Positions 1-9,579 of a stretch of 64,000 nucleotides of DNA are shown here, in pieces. The stretch comes from Reinekea forsetii (GTDB lineage Bacteria > Pseudomonadota > Gammaproteobacteria > Pseudomonadales > Natronospirillaceae), in assembly GCF_018860385.1 (NCBI RefSeq), contig NZ_JAHKPH010000003.1, forward strand, positions 77,585 to 141,584. Reading direction: 5' to 3'. The notes under the pieces are model-generated. The model made no database searches, had not been told where the DNA came from, and saw nothing but the letters and a program-made list of their open reading frames with translations. Position numbers and translations under genes: made by a program. Within the stretch, counting starts at the first letter, position 1, and every line of letters starts with the position of its first letter.

Positions 1-3000
1 ACTTTAATGACCATTCATTTTCCTTGAATATCATTTTACCCATGGAATACCAGCCCTCAATTTTTTCTTCAACGGCTTCAGGAATAACAAAAACTAATAT
101 AGTATTTTTTACGATACTGCTATTTAAATTATTTGAAATTGATGTTGGTTTCATTAATTTTGGAGCATTTCGTGAAACCTGTATCAGCATTCCAGTTTTT
201 TCACTGGGCATATTTTCGGTCAACTTAGCGGTACATTCCCACTCCAAACTACTTTCATCGAGAATAAAACCTGGATGGTCGATACTTACTGTAACTCGGT
301 GCATTGATCGCCCATTTAATTCGATCTTTTCCTTTTTAACATTTGCACTAGGTTGCATAATAATATTTTGCAACCCAGCTTTTGACTTAGCGATTGAATC
401 AAACTCCTCAGTATCGAGTCGATTTCCGTTTGAGTTACTAAATGGAGAATGTTCCGCCCAGTATTCTGTCGGTGTATCTCTTAACCATTTATTAACGGCC
501 CACAAGATAGCAAGGCTAATAGCGAAAATCGCCCAACCAATAATAGGCACCATCAATGAAACGCCCGCCATGGCTCCGCCAATAACACCAACAGCTGCTC
601 CTGCGACACCAATCAAGGTTACTACACCCGTAATGATTGCTGCGTCATAGTCATTTCGAGTAAATAACTTATAGCTATCCCATGCTGTAAAACCGGCACC
701 AATCAGTGCACCGATCGGTCCTAACCAACGTATAATAGGGATTATATATGAGGTTCCACGAATTGTAATTGGAACTTTCTTAGCGGCAAATCTTACTGAC
801 TTAAATTTTGAAGTTTCCAATTTATATATTAGTTGATTTTTAGCTCTACTGTCATACCAAGCATCTACTACGTCAACAATTGCTGCCAATGTATTTACTG
901 TTTGATTTACAATATTTCCGATCAACTCCTTACTGCTTTTCCCATGTGAATTATTGGCTGTATCCACAACTTCCTTTAACGCAATCGCCTCCATCAACAA
1001 CATAATACGTGGTAGCTGAGTAGTTGCACCAGAGTACAATTGATTTGTGGACATTTGGCTAGCGGATTTGTACAGTCCATTTAGCCGTGACCGTTCAGGT
1101 AGAACCCAGACATCGAAGGCCGCTTTAATTATCACCTCGCCGTTACCTGTTTTTCCATGTTGTTCAAATATCAAGCGTTTATCTGCTACTTCGCGACTCG
1201 GATCAAACCCCTTCCAAGGTTTCAAAAAGGAAATATCCGATGCAGCAACTACTTTACCTTTTGCATCTATTAGCTTAGTTACCTGGTTATTCCACCCGCC
1301 TTGTTTTTGATTTGAGGCACTTTCAGCAGCTAGTTCTCGTCGTTGACTGCGAACCTTTTTCTCTATATACGTATTCGTAAATCGCTCAATTCGAGGTTTA
1401 CCCAACGCAGACTTCCCTTCTAAATTAGACCCTTTAGTAATTAAATGTAAGCCTTCAATATCGGGCATGCCACTTCCTTTGATCAAACGAAACAACAATG
1501 AAATACTTTTTTTGATAGGTTCAGAGGGTCGAGTTTCGAAATTTTCAGCAAGAGCAGATACGGTTTTGGCGAAGCGATTTAAAAAGTTAAAAAAGTTTTT
1601 TTCACCATCAATGGTTTCAACCTCGTCTGGTTTATTAGCCACTGCTTTTTGAAAGTCAGCCAGTCTAAATACAGGATCGGTTATTTCTTTGATAGTTGCA
1701 ACTTTGAGCGGTTGATCCGAATATATATCCACTTCATCTTCAGAAGGAAATAGCCAAGCGCTAGAAGGGTGTGCTCCTGAATATATAGCTTCAACTATGT
1801 CTAACCCTTTGTTGAGCCATACACTGTGTTTTTTTCGCTCATCATCGGCAATACTTTTAAAATCATATTGATGGTCGAATGTACTTGGGTCTATCACCAG
1901 GTGGTTTACTATATCGGCTAAACGAGACCAAAGTAAGTGGTATTGGGTTGACGGCAACCAAGCAAAATCTTCAAGCGTAGTAAAAAGCTTAATACTAAAA
2001 TCAAACGACTCAAACGGGTCAAGCTCTTCGCTAACTATCTTAATTAGTTCGGTTTGAATATCTCGATATTCCTTTCTAATTTCAGTGCGCTGGGGAACCC
2101 TCAACCAATTTTCAATATCTTCCTTATTTAGTCTTTTAGCTGTATCTTCTAAACTCTCTTTTATGTCATCAAGTCTATCTTGTGCATCTGAATCCGACTC
2201 CCCTGGCTTTTGTATGTCTTTTATCACCATCGCATTTCGGGCATCTTCGTTAAGATAAGTCGAATAACTTAATTTGGCAATGTTTGTTAGATCACAAATA
2301 TCTTTGCGCTCCCACATTGGAGACTTTACAGGCAGTTTCGGGTGAGTGTACTCAATATCTTTTGAAATTAAATACGGATAAGGTGTAGGTAATAAAACTT
2401 TACTAGTGCAGCTATTTTCCGGAATGAAACTTCCTTGCATTTCAGCCAACATTGTCTGCTGATTCATGAGCAATATAGTTAATGCGGTGTTGAAATTGTC
2501 TAAATTTCCCAAGGTGTCTTGCACAAAAACCAATGAATAGTCACCGCCCAGTAGTGGCTGATCTATTAAAGCTGGGCCCATTCGTGATTCGCGAACTAAA
2601 TCAGCATCACCAATTGGCGAATCAGCATCGCGCAGCGTAAGCACTTGCCCCGCTTGAATATCATCTGTGTTATTTATTCCATTAGCATCTGCAAGCGCTT
2701 GTGTTGATTCTAAGAACGAATATTGCGTTGCAATCTGGCTGAGTACTTCACCGTTTTTCACAACATGTTGAAAGCGGGAATCTTCTGGATTCATACCTCC
2801 CATTGAACATATTCGTGGCCATGACCATTGTACTTCTGAATAAGCAATTTGAACTTTCGGTGTTTCACCATTTAAGTTTGTTGGAAATACAACTTTAGAG
2901 TTGAATATTCCATTGGCTTTTCGGTTATCTTTAGTTTGCCAATACCGTAAATCAACATCCTTAAAGCCTTTTCCTTCCACTACTTGGTATTCATGCCACA

Positions 3001-3277
3001 GATAACCATTTACAAAAATGTATATCCAGCCATCGCGAATGCGCTGAGTTACTTCATTTTTTCCAGAAAGTCCTTCCATTTGTAAAGCAACATCAGCATA
3101 TTGCAGCGAAGTTTTTGAAGAGCCTTCAAGCTCCGCGTGCGCAATGCTCTCACACTTTATTAGCGGTATACATATACTAGGTAATCCAGAGCCATTACCA
3201 TCAGCAACAGCGGGTAATACTAGGTCTAATAGGTAGTCACCAGATTGTAAGTTTTTTAACGAAATATTAGAACTCAT
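1..3277 (-). CDS. MIX/VasX-type T6SS effector with LysM and C-terminal membrane helices (3' end outside window)
   Basis: The minus-strand frame stays open from the ATG at 3277 to the window edge (about 1092 codons, no stop). The start has a GGAGG Shine-Dalgarno 9 nt upstream and lies 3 nt after the PAAR-like gene. Residues 80-89 read IRDGWIYIFV, which fits the MIX motif core hRxGhhYhh, and the surrounding N-terminal region resembles the VasX N-terminal domain. A LysM-like stretch (HVVKNGEVLSQIATQYSF, then NGINNTDDIQAGQ) covers about residues 169-212. Two Gly/Ala-rich hydrophobic blocks at about 846-868 and 876-931 look like membrane helices, as in pore-forming or membrane-disrupting effectors. 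The middle is charged and helical, with no domain I recognise. MIX and VasX proteins are known T6SS effectors; the toxic activity here is inferred. Any immunity gene should lie left of the window. Confidence 0.85.
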   Translation of the reverse strand, partial: MSSNISLKNLQSGDYLLDLVLPAVADGNGSGLPSICIPLIKCESIAHAELEGSSKTSLQYADVALQMEGLSGKNEVTQRIRDGWIYIFVNGYLWHEYQVVEGKGFKDVDLRYWQTKDNRKANGIFNSKVVFPTNLNGETPKVQIAYSEVQWSWPRICSMGGMNPEDSRFQHVVKNGEVLSQIATQYSFLESTQALADANGINNTDDIQAGQVLTLRDADSPIGDADLVRESRMGPALIDQPLLGGDYSLVFVQDTLGNLDNFNTALTILLMNQQTMLAEMQGSFIPENSCTSKVLLPTPYPYLISKDIEYTHPKLPVKSPMWERKDICDLTNIAKLSYSTYLNEDARNAMVIKDIQKPGESDSDAQDRLDDIKESLEDTAKRLNKEDIENWLRVPQRTEIRKEYRDIQTELIKIVSEELDPFESFDFSIKLFTTLEDFAWLPSTQYHLLWSRLADIVNHLVIDPSTFDHQYDFKSIADDERKKHSVWLNKGLDIVEAIYSGAHPSSAWLFPSEDEVDIYSDQPLKVATIKEITDPVFRLADFQKAVANKPDEVETIDGEKNFFNFLNRFAKTVSALAENFETRPSEPIKKSISLLFRLIKGSGMPDIEGLHLITKGSNLEGKSALGKPRIERFTNTYIEKKVRSQRRELAAESASNQKQGGWNNQVTKLIDAKGKVVAASDISFLKPWKGFDPSREVADKRLIFEQHGKTGNGEVIIKAAFDVWVLPERSRLNGLYKSASQMSTNQLYSGATTQLPRIMLLMEAIALKEVVDTANNSHGKSSKELIGNIVNQTVNTLAAIVDVVDAWYDSRAKNQLIYKLETSKFKSVRFAAKKVPITIRGTSYIIPIIRWLGPIGALIGAGFTAWDSYKLFTRNDYDAAIITGVVTLIGVAGAAVGVIGGAMAGVSLMVPIIGWAIFAISLAILWAVNKWLRDTPTEYWAEHSPFSNSNGNRLDTEEFDSIAKSKAGLQNIIMQPSANVKKEKIELNGRSMHRVTVSIDHPGFILDESSLEWECTAKLTENMPSEKTGMLIQVSRNAPKLMKPTSISNNLNSSIVKNTILVFVIPEAVEEKIEGWYSMGKMIFKENEWSLK

Positions 3278-3280
3278 TAT

Positions 3281-3871
3281 TCAAACCTCCCCTTCTTCAC
3301 CCGAATACTGTACAACTTGAGCGAATCGATCTTCCGGCTCTACTTCAGATGCAGCTTTTATTCTGTGACGCCCTGACTTTTGTGCACCGAGAACTTCAAC
3401 TTCAATTCCATCCGGTCCTTCACTCACCTCCATTTCTTCAGGCGCTTTAATATTTGTAGCTAGGGGAGGCATTCCGATGCTTTGCATTAGTGGCATTGGT
3501 GGGGTGTTTTTCTTGTTCGATACCATCATGTCCATGGCACGAACGGCTGCGACACCTTCAATAAACACGTTACTGCTACCCATAATGAAGGATGCTTCAT
3601 CGCCTACAGTGCCCGATTTCGTGCCTTTTTTCTTTCCTGGTTCATCACCTTTGCTTTTACTAAACACACTGTCTTTTGTGCATGCAGGCTGACCATTTAT
3701 AATGACGCTAGAAGCCGTTTTATCGGCATCTTTGCTTTGTGCTACATTTGGGTAGGTTATTGGCACTACCGAGGTGCCAATTTTTGTTAAACAAACATCC
3801 ATCGTATTTAATACGCCGCCACTGTCGGCGTGCACTGCCGAACGGCCATTTATGAGTACATTGTTAGCCAT
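3281..3871 (-). CDS. DUF4150 PAAR-like T6SS tip protein
   Basis: A 196-residue protein whose first ~125 residues match the DUF4150 (Tox-PAAR-like) family: an N-terminal NNVLINGRSAVHADSGG segment, a central VIINGQPACTKDS strand repeat and a later FIMGSSNVFIEG strand. Such proteins cap the VgrG spike and carry or recruit an effector. The last ~65 residues are a Pro/Glu-rich extension of unknown role that may contact the downstream effector. A good Shine-Dalgarno (AAAAAGGAAA) precedes the ATG. It sits between the ketoacyl-synthase-like gene (21 nt gap) and the MIX effector (3 nt gap), the usual order for DUF2169/DUF4150 effector modules. The family call is solid; the specific partner is inferred from adjacency. 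Confidence 0.85.
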   Translation of the reverse strand: MANNVLINGRSAVHADSGGVLNTMDVCLTKIGTSVVPITYPNVAQSKDADKTASSVIINGQPACTKDSVFSKSKGDEPGKKKGTKSGTVGDEASFIMGSSNVFIEGVAAVRAMDMMVSNKKNTPPMPLMQSIGMPPLATNIKAPEEMEVSEGPDGIEVEVLGAQKSGRHRIKAASEVEPEDRFAQVVQYSGEEGEV

Positions 3872-3892
3872 GCTAATTTCCTTTTTAACATT

Positions 3893-4888
3893 CTATTGAC
3901 CATTGCTTCCCTGGTCAGATTTATTGTTTAAGCACCAAATAATGCGAGCATTGTTCTCTGTGGCAATCATTATAGGCTTTGTATCTAGTGACCAGTGCAA
4001 TTGAAACAGTAATTGCAAGGGAACAGTACAAACACCTAGCTCACCTAAAACTGGGGTCATTGAAGTTACGCCAATATTCGGTATCGCCCAGGGCTCAGGT
4101 TCTTGGTTTATTCTATTCGTATTTAAATATTGCTCTAGCTTATACAATTCAATACTGCTTTCTGTGCGGTTGTTAAAACTATGAAGTATTGGCCTAACCT
4201 CCGCATTCAATATATGCTGCATCAGCTTTTGCAGTGCTTCGGTGGGGGCATCCATTGGCGTTTCAGAAAAAGGTTCTATTTCACGGCCAATAATTGGATT
4301 AGTTTGTCTATTGGGCTGTTTCGAAAGCAGCACTGCCACGGCAGCATCCGCCGCGAGCGTACCTTCTGAATTTTTTGCGCAAGCAAGTTCGGCACTTTGT
4401 TGTAGCAATAATTTTTGACTACACCCTGCATGGGCAGATACCCACAACCAATAATCAGGTGCGCTATCGTTGAGTGATTCTGCTTCTAGCAACTCTAGCG
4501 CTTCACTAGTAGTAAAGGCCTCTAAAGTTACTATTGGGTTTATTTCAAGCTGATCGACAGTTAACCGTGTGCACTTTTCTGCATTGGGCCCTGTAAAAAC
4601 AATCCCTAAAGTACCTTCAGGTATTGTCCATTGGCTTAACTTCAAAATTATGTCTTCGACTAACAAAAGACAACGTACGTCTTCGTCTTCTATTTCTAAA
4701 GGTAGGGCTGGAAAGGCCAAAATTGGCAAGCTTTCGCTCTCTACGAAAACTTTAAAGTCATCTTGTTCTGACATATGAGATAGCCCCGTTAAAACATTGG
4801 CTAACGCAATATCGGCTGAATCTGTCTCAGTTAGCGAGACTGCGCCTTGTATTGGAAAGTACTTAGCTAAGGCTGGGAAGGTTGTCAT
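3893..4888 (-). CDS. Ketoacyl-synthase-like T6SS accessory protein
   Basis: A 331-residue soluble protein with no signal peptide. Proteins of this size lie between DUF2169 and DUF4150 genes in other T6SS loci and are often annotated as having a beta-ketoacyl-synthase N-terminal-like domain. The segment GTLAADAAVAVLLSK (about residues 178-192) resembles the G-x-AAAVLLS strand-turn of thiolase-fold enzymes, and the helical stretch near 215-265 could match the following thiolase half. I do not see a convincing Cys-His-His catalytic triad, so it may have kept the fold and lost the chemistry. The gene overlaps DUF2169 by 4 nt (ATGA), indicating coupled translation. The role in effector or PAAR loading is inferred from position only. 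Confidence 0.5.
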   Translation of the reverse strand: MTTFPALAKYFPIQGAVSLTETDSADIALANVLTGLSHMSEQDDFKVFVESESLPILAFPALPLEIEDEDVRCLLLVEDIILKLSQWTIPEGTLGIVFTGPNAEKCTRLTVDQLEINPIVTLEAFTTSEALELLEAESLNDSAPDYWLWVSAHAGCSQKLLLQQSAELACAKNSEGTLAADAAVAVLLSKQPNRQTNPIIGREIEPFSETPMDAPTEALQKLMQHILNAEVRPILHSFNNRTESSIELYKLEQYLNTNRINQEPEPWAIPNIGVTSMTPVLGELGVCTVPLQLLFQLHWSLDTKPIMIATENNARIIWCLNNKSDQGSNGQ

Positions 4889-5919
4889 GCTTGAATAGTG
4901 CCTTCTTGTTCAGTCTGCGCTACTAACAATTGGCTCAAGGGGCTCTTCAATGGATGCCAAGGAATAGACGCACGCCATATATAAGCAATAGTTTGCTCAT
5001 CTGTATTTACAATTAAAGTATCACACTCGGGTTTTACTTTCTTGATTGCCTCACCCTGCACATGCAATATGCGAATATGCTCTGACAAACTAGGCAGCTT
5101 TAAATTAATAGGTTGGTTAGAGAAACCTTTTAACGTTAAAATACAACCGTCTCTTGGCGGGCTCTTCATTTGCTGATCAATAGGCGCGCTGTTGTAAAGT
5201 GATTCAGGAACAACTTGAGGATAAGGGCATTGGCCATCTTCGGCGGCCTTGGCATTTAATGATTGCATGAGTTTACTTCTTGGTGACCATGTCAAACTCA
5301 ATGCTCCGAAGCCTGCTGGCATAGGCTTGTCTTTTGGAGATTGAATAAATGGTTTGGATTCAAACTTAGGCAGCTTAACGATACTATCTTTGGATTTGGT
5401 TTTATAATATCCAGTTCCAATCGGGTTCTGAGCAAACTGTATAGTTTTTCCATTACTACCTTCGCATGAACCGCCAAAGGCATGCTTGTAAGAGATTAAC
5501 TCTTCTGTCAAAGTTTCGGGCTGGCTTGGAATAACACCGAATAGGCTTTTCTTCCAATGGCGCGGCCCTATTGCATAAATGGCTTTTTCAGTAACTACGC
5601 TACCTTCTTGAAAGGATACCGTTAGCGGATGATGAGTTACATTAGGCGCTGGCTTTGCTGTGCCCGTCAATAACCATTCGAAACCTTTCTTAAATGGGAC
5701 GGTATCTGAACTTTGCAGCACTGGACCCGTCTCTGGGTTATCATCTTGGTATTCATCGCTAAACACAACTTCACACTCATCTGCAGTTAGCGGCTGTAAT
5801 GAACCATCGGAATGCCATTTAAATCCTGTTTTTACAACGCAGGTCATTTGCATATTTCGGTCTAACCCCCAACCTGGAATCAGTGCCGCCGACCAAGGGC
5901 TTTGGTTATCAAGCTGCAT
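4885..5919 (-). CDS. DUF2169 family T6SS effector-loading protein
   Basis: A 344-residue protein of the DUF2169 family. Recognisable features are the N-terminal NQSPWSAALIPGWGLDRNMQ segment, the KTGFKW strand, the TGTAKP element and the central AFGGS ... NPIGTGYY motif, where family members have YGG(S/P) ... NPxGxGF. DUF2169 proteins act as adaptors between VgrG/PAAR-like proteins and their effectors. Its place just before a KS-like protein, a DUF4150 tip and a large effector agrees with that. The start overlaps the end of the upstream HEAT-like gene by 11 nt. Confidence 0.85.
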   Translation of the reverse strand: MQLDNQSPWSAALIPGWGLDRNMQMTCVVKTGFKWHSDGSLQPLTADECEVVFSDEYQDDNPETGPVLQSSDTVPFKKGFEWLLTGTAKPAPNVTHHPLTVSFQEGSVVTEKAIYAIGPRHWKKSLFGVIPSQPETLTEELISYKHAFGGSCEGSNGKTIQFAQNPIGTGYYKTKSKDSIVKLPKFESKPFIQSPKDKPMPAGFGALSLTWSPRSKLMQSLNAKAAEDGQCPYPQVVPESLYNSAPIDQQMKSPPRDGCILTLKGFSNQPINLKLPSLSEHIRILHVQGEAIKKVKPECDTLIVNTDEQTIAYIWRASIPWHPLKSPLSQLLVAQTEQEGTIQA

Positions 5920-7033
5920 GATCTACCTTACTGCTTTTCGGTAAAATTCTCGCAAGCGCACCCAAACTTACATGCGTCCAGTGCCGACTCAAGTCGGGTA
6001 ATGTTGTCTCTCTACTTTTCGCTAAGTGCTGCCAGGCAATTGACTGCATTGTTGCAGGTTGAGACAGCATCCAACGTGCTAGCACTGTTGCCGTTTTAAA
6101 CTCGCCTTGTAACAAACTGAACTCTTGTTTAATTTTTACTGGTGCAATGGGCATTTCAGGTGCATGGTCTACTGTCTTCCCGCTTTGTGCATCTGAAATA
6201 ACGGGGTGCCAAACAATAGTTTGGCCTAATGTTTGTTCGAGCGCCCAAGATGCTGACTCTGCCAGCATCGGACGAGAAAGGGATTCAATAAGATAATCTA
6301 TAACTTGGCTGCTACCATTTAAACTGAATAATTTAAGTGCTTCTGGATTTTGATCGCCGTGTTTTGCAAACAATTTTAAACTGGCATCACATTCACACAA
6401 GGTTAACCAAGACCAACTTGGGGCTTCAGCTGGCGAATCAGCTAATAAATTCAGTAATTCTCGGTTAGCATTGGGTTGATTAGTGGTTAGCTTTCTTAAA
6501 ACGGCTTGTTCTGGCGTATGTTTTAACTGCTCATTCGCTCCGATCCAAGCGGGTAACGGTAAGCTAGCCTGCAATGCAAGGTGCCTGATTGTTTCCTCTG
6601 ACCAATTTAACTGATACCAGCTAGCCAACTCTATGTGTGAAAGAATGTCACTTTCAAGCAAGGCATTTATTTGCTCTTTACTTAAATCACCAGGTATAGC
6701 TAACCAAAGGGCTGGTAAATAGTAATCGCCATCATCACTTATAATCAGTTCAAGTAATTTGTTTAGCCCCCAACTAAAAACATTTAGTTGCTTAGACTGC
6801 AATATTGAAATAAGAGCAACCTTTTGCACTATGGGCTTTTCTGGCCAATCAGTCATCAAAAAGTTTTCTGCATAGTCACTTAACAATGAAAAACTTACAA
6901 ACAGTTTCTGCTCGATTCGTTGATTGTTTACGGCACTTGAAGTTATTTCCCAGGCGCTTTCACGTTTTTTTAGAAGTTGACCTGCACTTTTTAAATGACG
7001 AACTAAGTTATATCGGTCCTTCGAACTTAACAT
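5909..7033 (-). CDS. T6SS-associated HEAT-like helical-repeat protein
   Basis: A 374-residue, Leu/Ala-rich, almost entirely helical protein without signal peptide or membrane segment. Repeating pieces such as ALISILQSKQLNVFSWGLNKLLELI and SSQVIDYLIESLSRPMLAESASWALEQTLG resemble HEAT-type helix pairs; the TIGR02270 family of T6SS-linked HEAT proteins is the closest thing I can name. The function of such proteins is not established; scaffolding of spike or effector components is a guess. The ATG lies 1 nt after the DUF6484 stop codon, and the 3' end overlaps DUF2169 by 11 nt, so it belongs to the spike-loading part of the operon. Confidence 0.5.
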   Translation of the reverse strand: MLSSKDRYNLVRHLKSAGQLLKKRESAWEITSSAVNNQRIEQKLFVSFSLLSDYAENFLMTDWPEKPIVQKVALISILQSKQLNVFSWGLNKLLELIISDDGDYYLPALWLAIPGDLSKEQINALLESDILSHIELASWYQLNWSEETIRHLALQASLPLPAWIGANEQLKHTPEQAVLRKLTTNQPNANRELLNLLADSPAEAPSWSWLTLCECDASLKLFAKHGDQNPEALKLFSLNGSSQVIDYLIESLSRPMLAESASWALEQTLGQTIVWHPVISDAQSGKTVDHAPEMPIAPVKIKQEFSLLQGEFKTATVLARWMLSQPATMQSIAWQHLAKSRETTLPDLSRHWTHVSLGALARILPKSSKVDHAA

Positions 7034-7034
7034 A

Positions 7035-7469
7035 TCAATTCAACTCAATAGTAGCGCCTAATATTCGGTTAACACCTTGCGCATGTATAAGAATGTCTTT
7101 TCCTTCAATGGAAATATGACCATCGGGTGAAATAGTTAAACTTGATTTACCCACACGAAGATTAAACTCGCTTTCAACATTCAATTCCCAGGTTTTATTC
7201 ATAAACTGAAGGCATGGCGCAGGAGGCTCACTCGGTAACCGTAGCTTTTCGGTCAATATAACTTGATTATCAATATTTAGTATTAATACCTTATCGCCTG
7301 TTTTGAGTGCTGGAACACTGTGTGTTGTGAAGGTGATATTGAATTCAGAGTCATCAATTGAAACTACCGTTGCATTGCCGTTTTCATGCTTTTGTACTGT
7401 AGCTATCACAACGCCCTTAAACGACAATTCTTCCTTGATATTATTATTCAGCTTACTGACTGCTTTCAT
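7035..7469 (-). CDS. DUF6484 domain T6SS spike-associated protein
   Basis: A 144-residue protein. The first half is a small beta-barrel-like segment (GVVIATVQKHENGNATVVSI ... LKTGDKVLIL), as in DUF6484. The end (RVGKSSLTISPDGHISIEG, GVNRILGATIELN) matches the characteristic DUF6484 tail of the form CGKASITLTxxGKVxIRG ... SSGVNRIKGGSVxIN. DUF6484 genes lie next to vgrG in many T6SS loci; their role is not well defined, but the tail resembles the beta-prism C terminus of VgrG, suggesting a spike-capping or adaptor part. A strong AAAGGAG site precedes the ATG. The gene lies 18 nt after vgrG. Confidence 0.75.
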   Translation of the reverse strand: MKAVSKLNNNIKEELSFKGVVIATVQKHENGNATVVSIDDSEFNITFTTHSVPALKTGDKVLILNIDNQVILTEKLRLPSEPPAPCLQFMNKTWELNVESEFNLRVGKSSLTISPDGHISIEGKDILIHAQGVNRILGATIELN

Positions 7470-7487
7470 CTTAAGTGCTCCTTTAGT

Positions 7488-9530
7488 TTAGTTATTAGCA
7501 ACACAGCCACCTTTGATCACTATTTTATCTGCAACTATTTCAACACTAGGTCCATCTAATGTTAAGTTACCGTTACTGTTTATTTGAATCGACCCTTTAC
7601 CTTGGGTCAGTGTAATCGACTCACCCGCACTAACACTGATATTGGCACTGGCTTCAAGTTCATAGCCACCATCTTCTACAACGATTGAATGATTACCTGA
7701 AACTACATGAGAACTTATTCCATTAGCGGCTTCTAAAATCAATTTATCTCCTACTTGAACATTTAACTCGCCTTCTTCGGTGACCCAAGTTAAGTCTTCT
7801 TTTGCAGTTAATTGTAGATTTTTTCCTGACTGATGGTTTATGTCGCCTTCTTCAGTCATCAATGAATAATCACCTTTGACCACAACTTCATGATTTTCAC
7901 CAACGTCAACATTAAAGTTTTGCCCTGACTGAACCTGCATACTTTTACCAGCAAAAATCTCAACATCACCTTCTTCACTATGCAATTCAGCTAGCTGATT
8001 ATCATCTGTTGCATTTAGCTGTAAGCGGTTTTTCTGTTCTTCCGTATTGAGTTGAATTTTCTCATTATTGGGTGTGTCATCGAGTAGGAATTCATGCTTC
8101 CCACGTGTTCGGATGAGATTTTCATAAGCATTTGCATTGGTTACAACACTAGGCGCACTTTCGTTATAAACAGCACCCAAAATTGTCGGTCTATCTACAT
8201 CGCCATTTTCAAAAGAAATTATAACCTCTGTCCCTTTGGTTAGAGGAAAATGCATACCATGATCACTACCCCCAAAAGGTTGACTAAGGCGCGTAGGAAT
8301 ACTGGCGTCTCCATCAGCGTCGGTGCGGTCGTCAAATGGCAATCGAATTTGATAATTACCCGCAGCATCTACTTCTTCGGCAATCGTTGCGGTTATAGAG
8401 CTGGCGATCAATTTCCGTTGTGGCAGCACTGGTACATATGGCTTACCTGCAGGAATAGCTATGAAGACATTTTCATAACCTTTAGCTAAAGACGACACAC
8501 CACTATTTGTTGCCGAAGATTGACTACCTTGCATCTCAATTTGGGTAATAAAGTATTCACCACTAAGCGACTCATGCCCACTCAATTCAATAGTCATTCC
8601 TGGTTGTAACCCACGGCAATTACTATGAAAAACAATACTCTCACTTTTTGCTTCGTAAGCTTTTACTTGAAGATCAGCTAAACGCTTTGCTGCTGAGCTA
8701 CTTTGAGTGTTATCTCCCCACCGAAAAACGGTAGCACCTGCAACTTCTCGTGTTGCTTCAGAAAAAATGGCTTCACTGGTTTGAGGTTGATAATCTGCTA
8801 TTTTCACGGATTGTGGTTGCTGCTGCCAACACTGCTTAACCTTAGAAATATATTCATCGTCTACTGCAGCGCCTTTTACCTTGCGCAATGGCAAAGCGAT
8901 AGGTTCACTCACTTTAGGCAATTGAGTAATATCATCTATCAAAAAAACCTCAATTGATCTTTCACCTTGTGCAGTATGAATAATAATTCCGTCGCGAAGC
9001 AGAATGCGGTTTATGAACTCCCAATCAGATTCTTGATATTGAACAACCATTGGGTAAGCTTCAGGTTCACTGGCATGAACCGAGACTGGAAATCGGCCCT
9101 TTGAAAAATCATTTAATAGTGATTTTGCTATTTCTAATGAGCTTTTGCCTAAGAAAACACGATTATGGCTTTGGAATTGAAGTGCAGCTAAAGGCGAATG
9201 AAGCGTAAGAGTATAACCGGCATAGTCTCCATTTCCTGGTGCTTCATAAATATTCTTAATTTCGGTAAAAACTGGGACTAATGCACCACACCACAAAAAG
9301 TTGAAAGTGGCGTTTTTACCGAGTAAAGAAGAAGGGTCTATTGCCTGAAGTGCTAGCAGCTTAACGGTTAATTCGTAATTTGAACTAGCAACGTGCCAAT
9401 CAACTAAATTAACACTTTCAACAATAAAAGCATCATCGGGCATAGCATCAATTTTGATGAAGTATTCACTTTCATCCGCCATTCCCAATTTTCGAATTGC
9501 GCGATTGATTGTTGCCACCGATTGAACCAT
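7488..9530 (-). CDS. tssI: VgrG spike protein (TssI)
   Basis: A 680-residue VgrG, the trimeric needle tip of the T6SS. The N-terminal ~350 residues form the gp27-like part (VQYQESDWEFINRILLRDGI is the typical ESDxxFxxRLLxxEGI element). The gp5-like OB domain follows (GNYQIRLPFDD, FENGDVDRPTILGAVYNES). The last ~200 residues are the repetitive beta-prism, with repeats of the EEGDVEIFAGKSMQVQSG kind ending in a VEIVADKIVIKGG strand. There is no C-terminal effector extension, so it is structural and probably receives the DUF4150 tip. A GGAAAGGAA site sits before the ATG. It lies 49 nt after clpV. Confidence 0.93.
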   Translation of the reverse strand: MVQSVATINRAIRKLGMADESEYFIKIDAMPDDAFIVESVNLVDWHVASSNYELTVKLLALQAIDPSSLLGKNATFNFLWCGALVPVFTEIKNIYEAPGNGDYAGYTLTLHSPLAALQFQSHNRVFLGKSSLEIAKSLLNDFSKGRFPVSVHASEPEAYPMVVQYQESDWEFINRILLRDGIIIHTAQGERSIEVFLIDDITQLPKVSEPIALPLRKVKGAAVDDEYISKVKQCWQQQPQSVKIADYQPQTSEAIFSEATREVAGATVFRWGDNTQSSSAAKRLADLQVKAYEAKSESIVFHSNCRGLQPGMTIELSGHESLSGEYFITQIEMQGSQSSATNSGVSSLAKGYENVFIAIPAGKPYVPVLPQRKLIASSITATIAEEVDAAGNYQIRLPFDDRTDADGDASIPTRLSQPFGGSDHGMHFPLTKGTEVIISFENGDVDRPTILGAVYNESAPSVVTNANAYENLIRTRGKHEFLLDDTPNNEKIQLNTEEQKNRLQLNATDDNQLAELHSEEGDVEIFAGKSMQVQSGQNFNVDVGENHEVVVKGDYSLMTEEGDINHQSGKNLQLTAKEDLTWVTEEGELNVQVGDKLILEAANGISSHVVSGNHSIVVEDGGYELEASANISVSAGESITLTQGKGSIQINSNGNLTLDGPSVEIVADKIVIKGGCVANN

Positions 9531-9579
9531 ATTCCTTTCCTTTTTACTTTTAGGTTGCTAGGCATAATCCTTAGCCTAG

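Noticed and set aside
24..650. 208-codon plus-strand ORF at the left edge
   Set aside because: It is antisense to the MIX effector, whose frame shows recognisable motifs and membrane helices; no ribosome binding site is seen.
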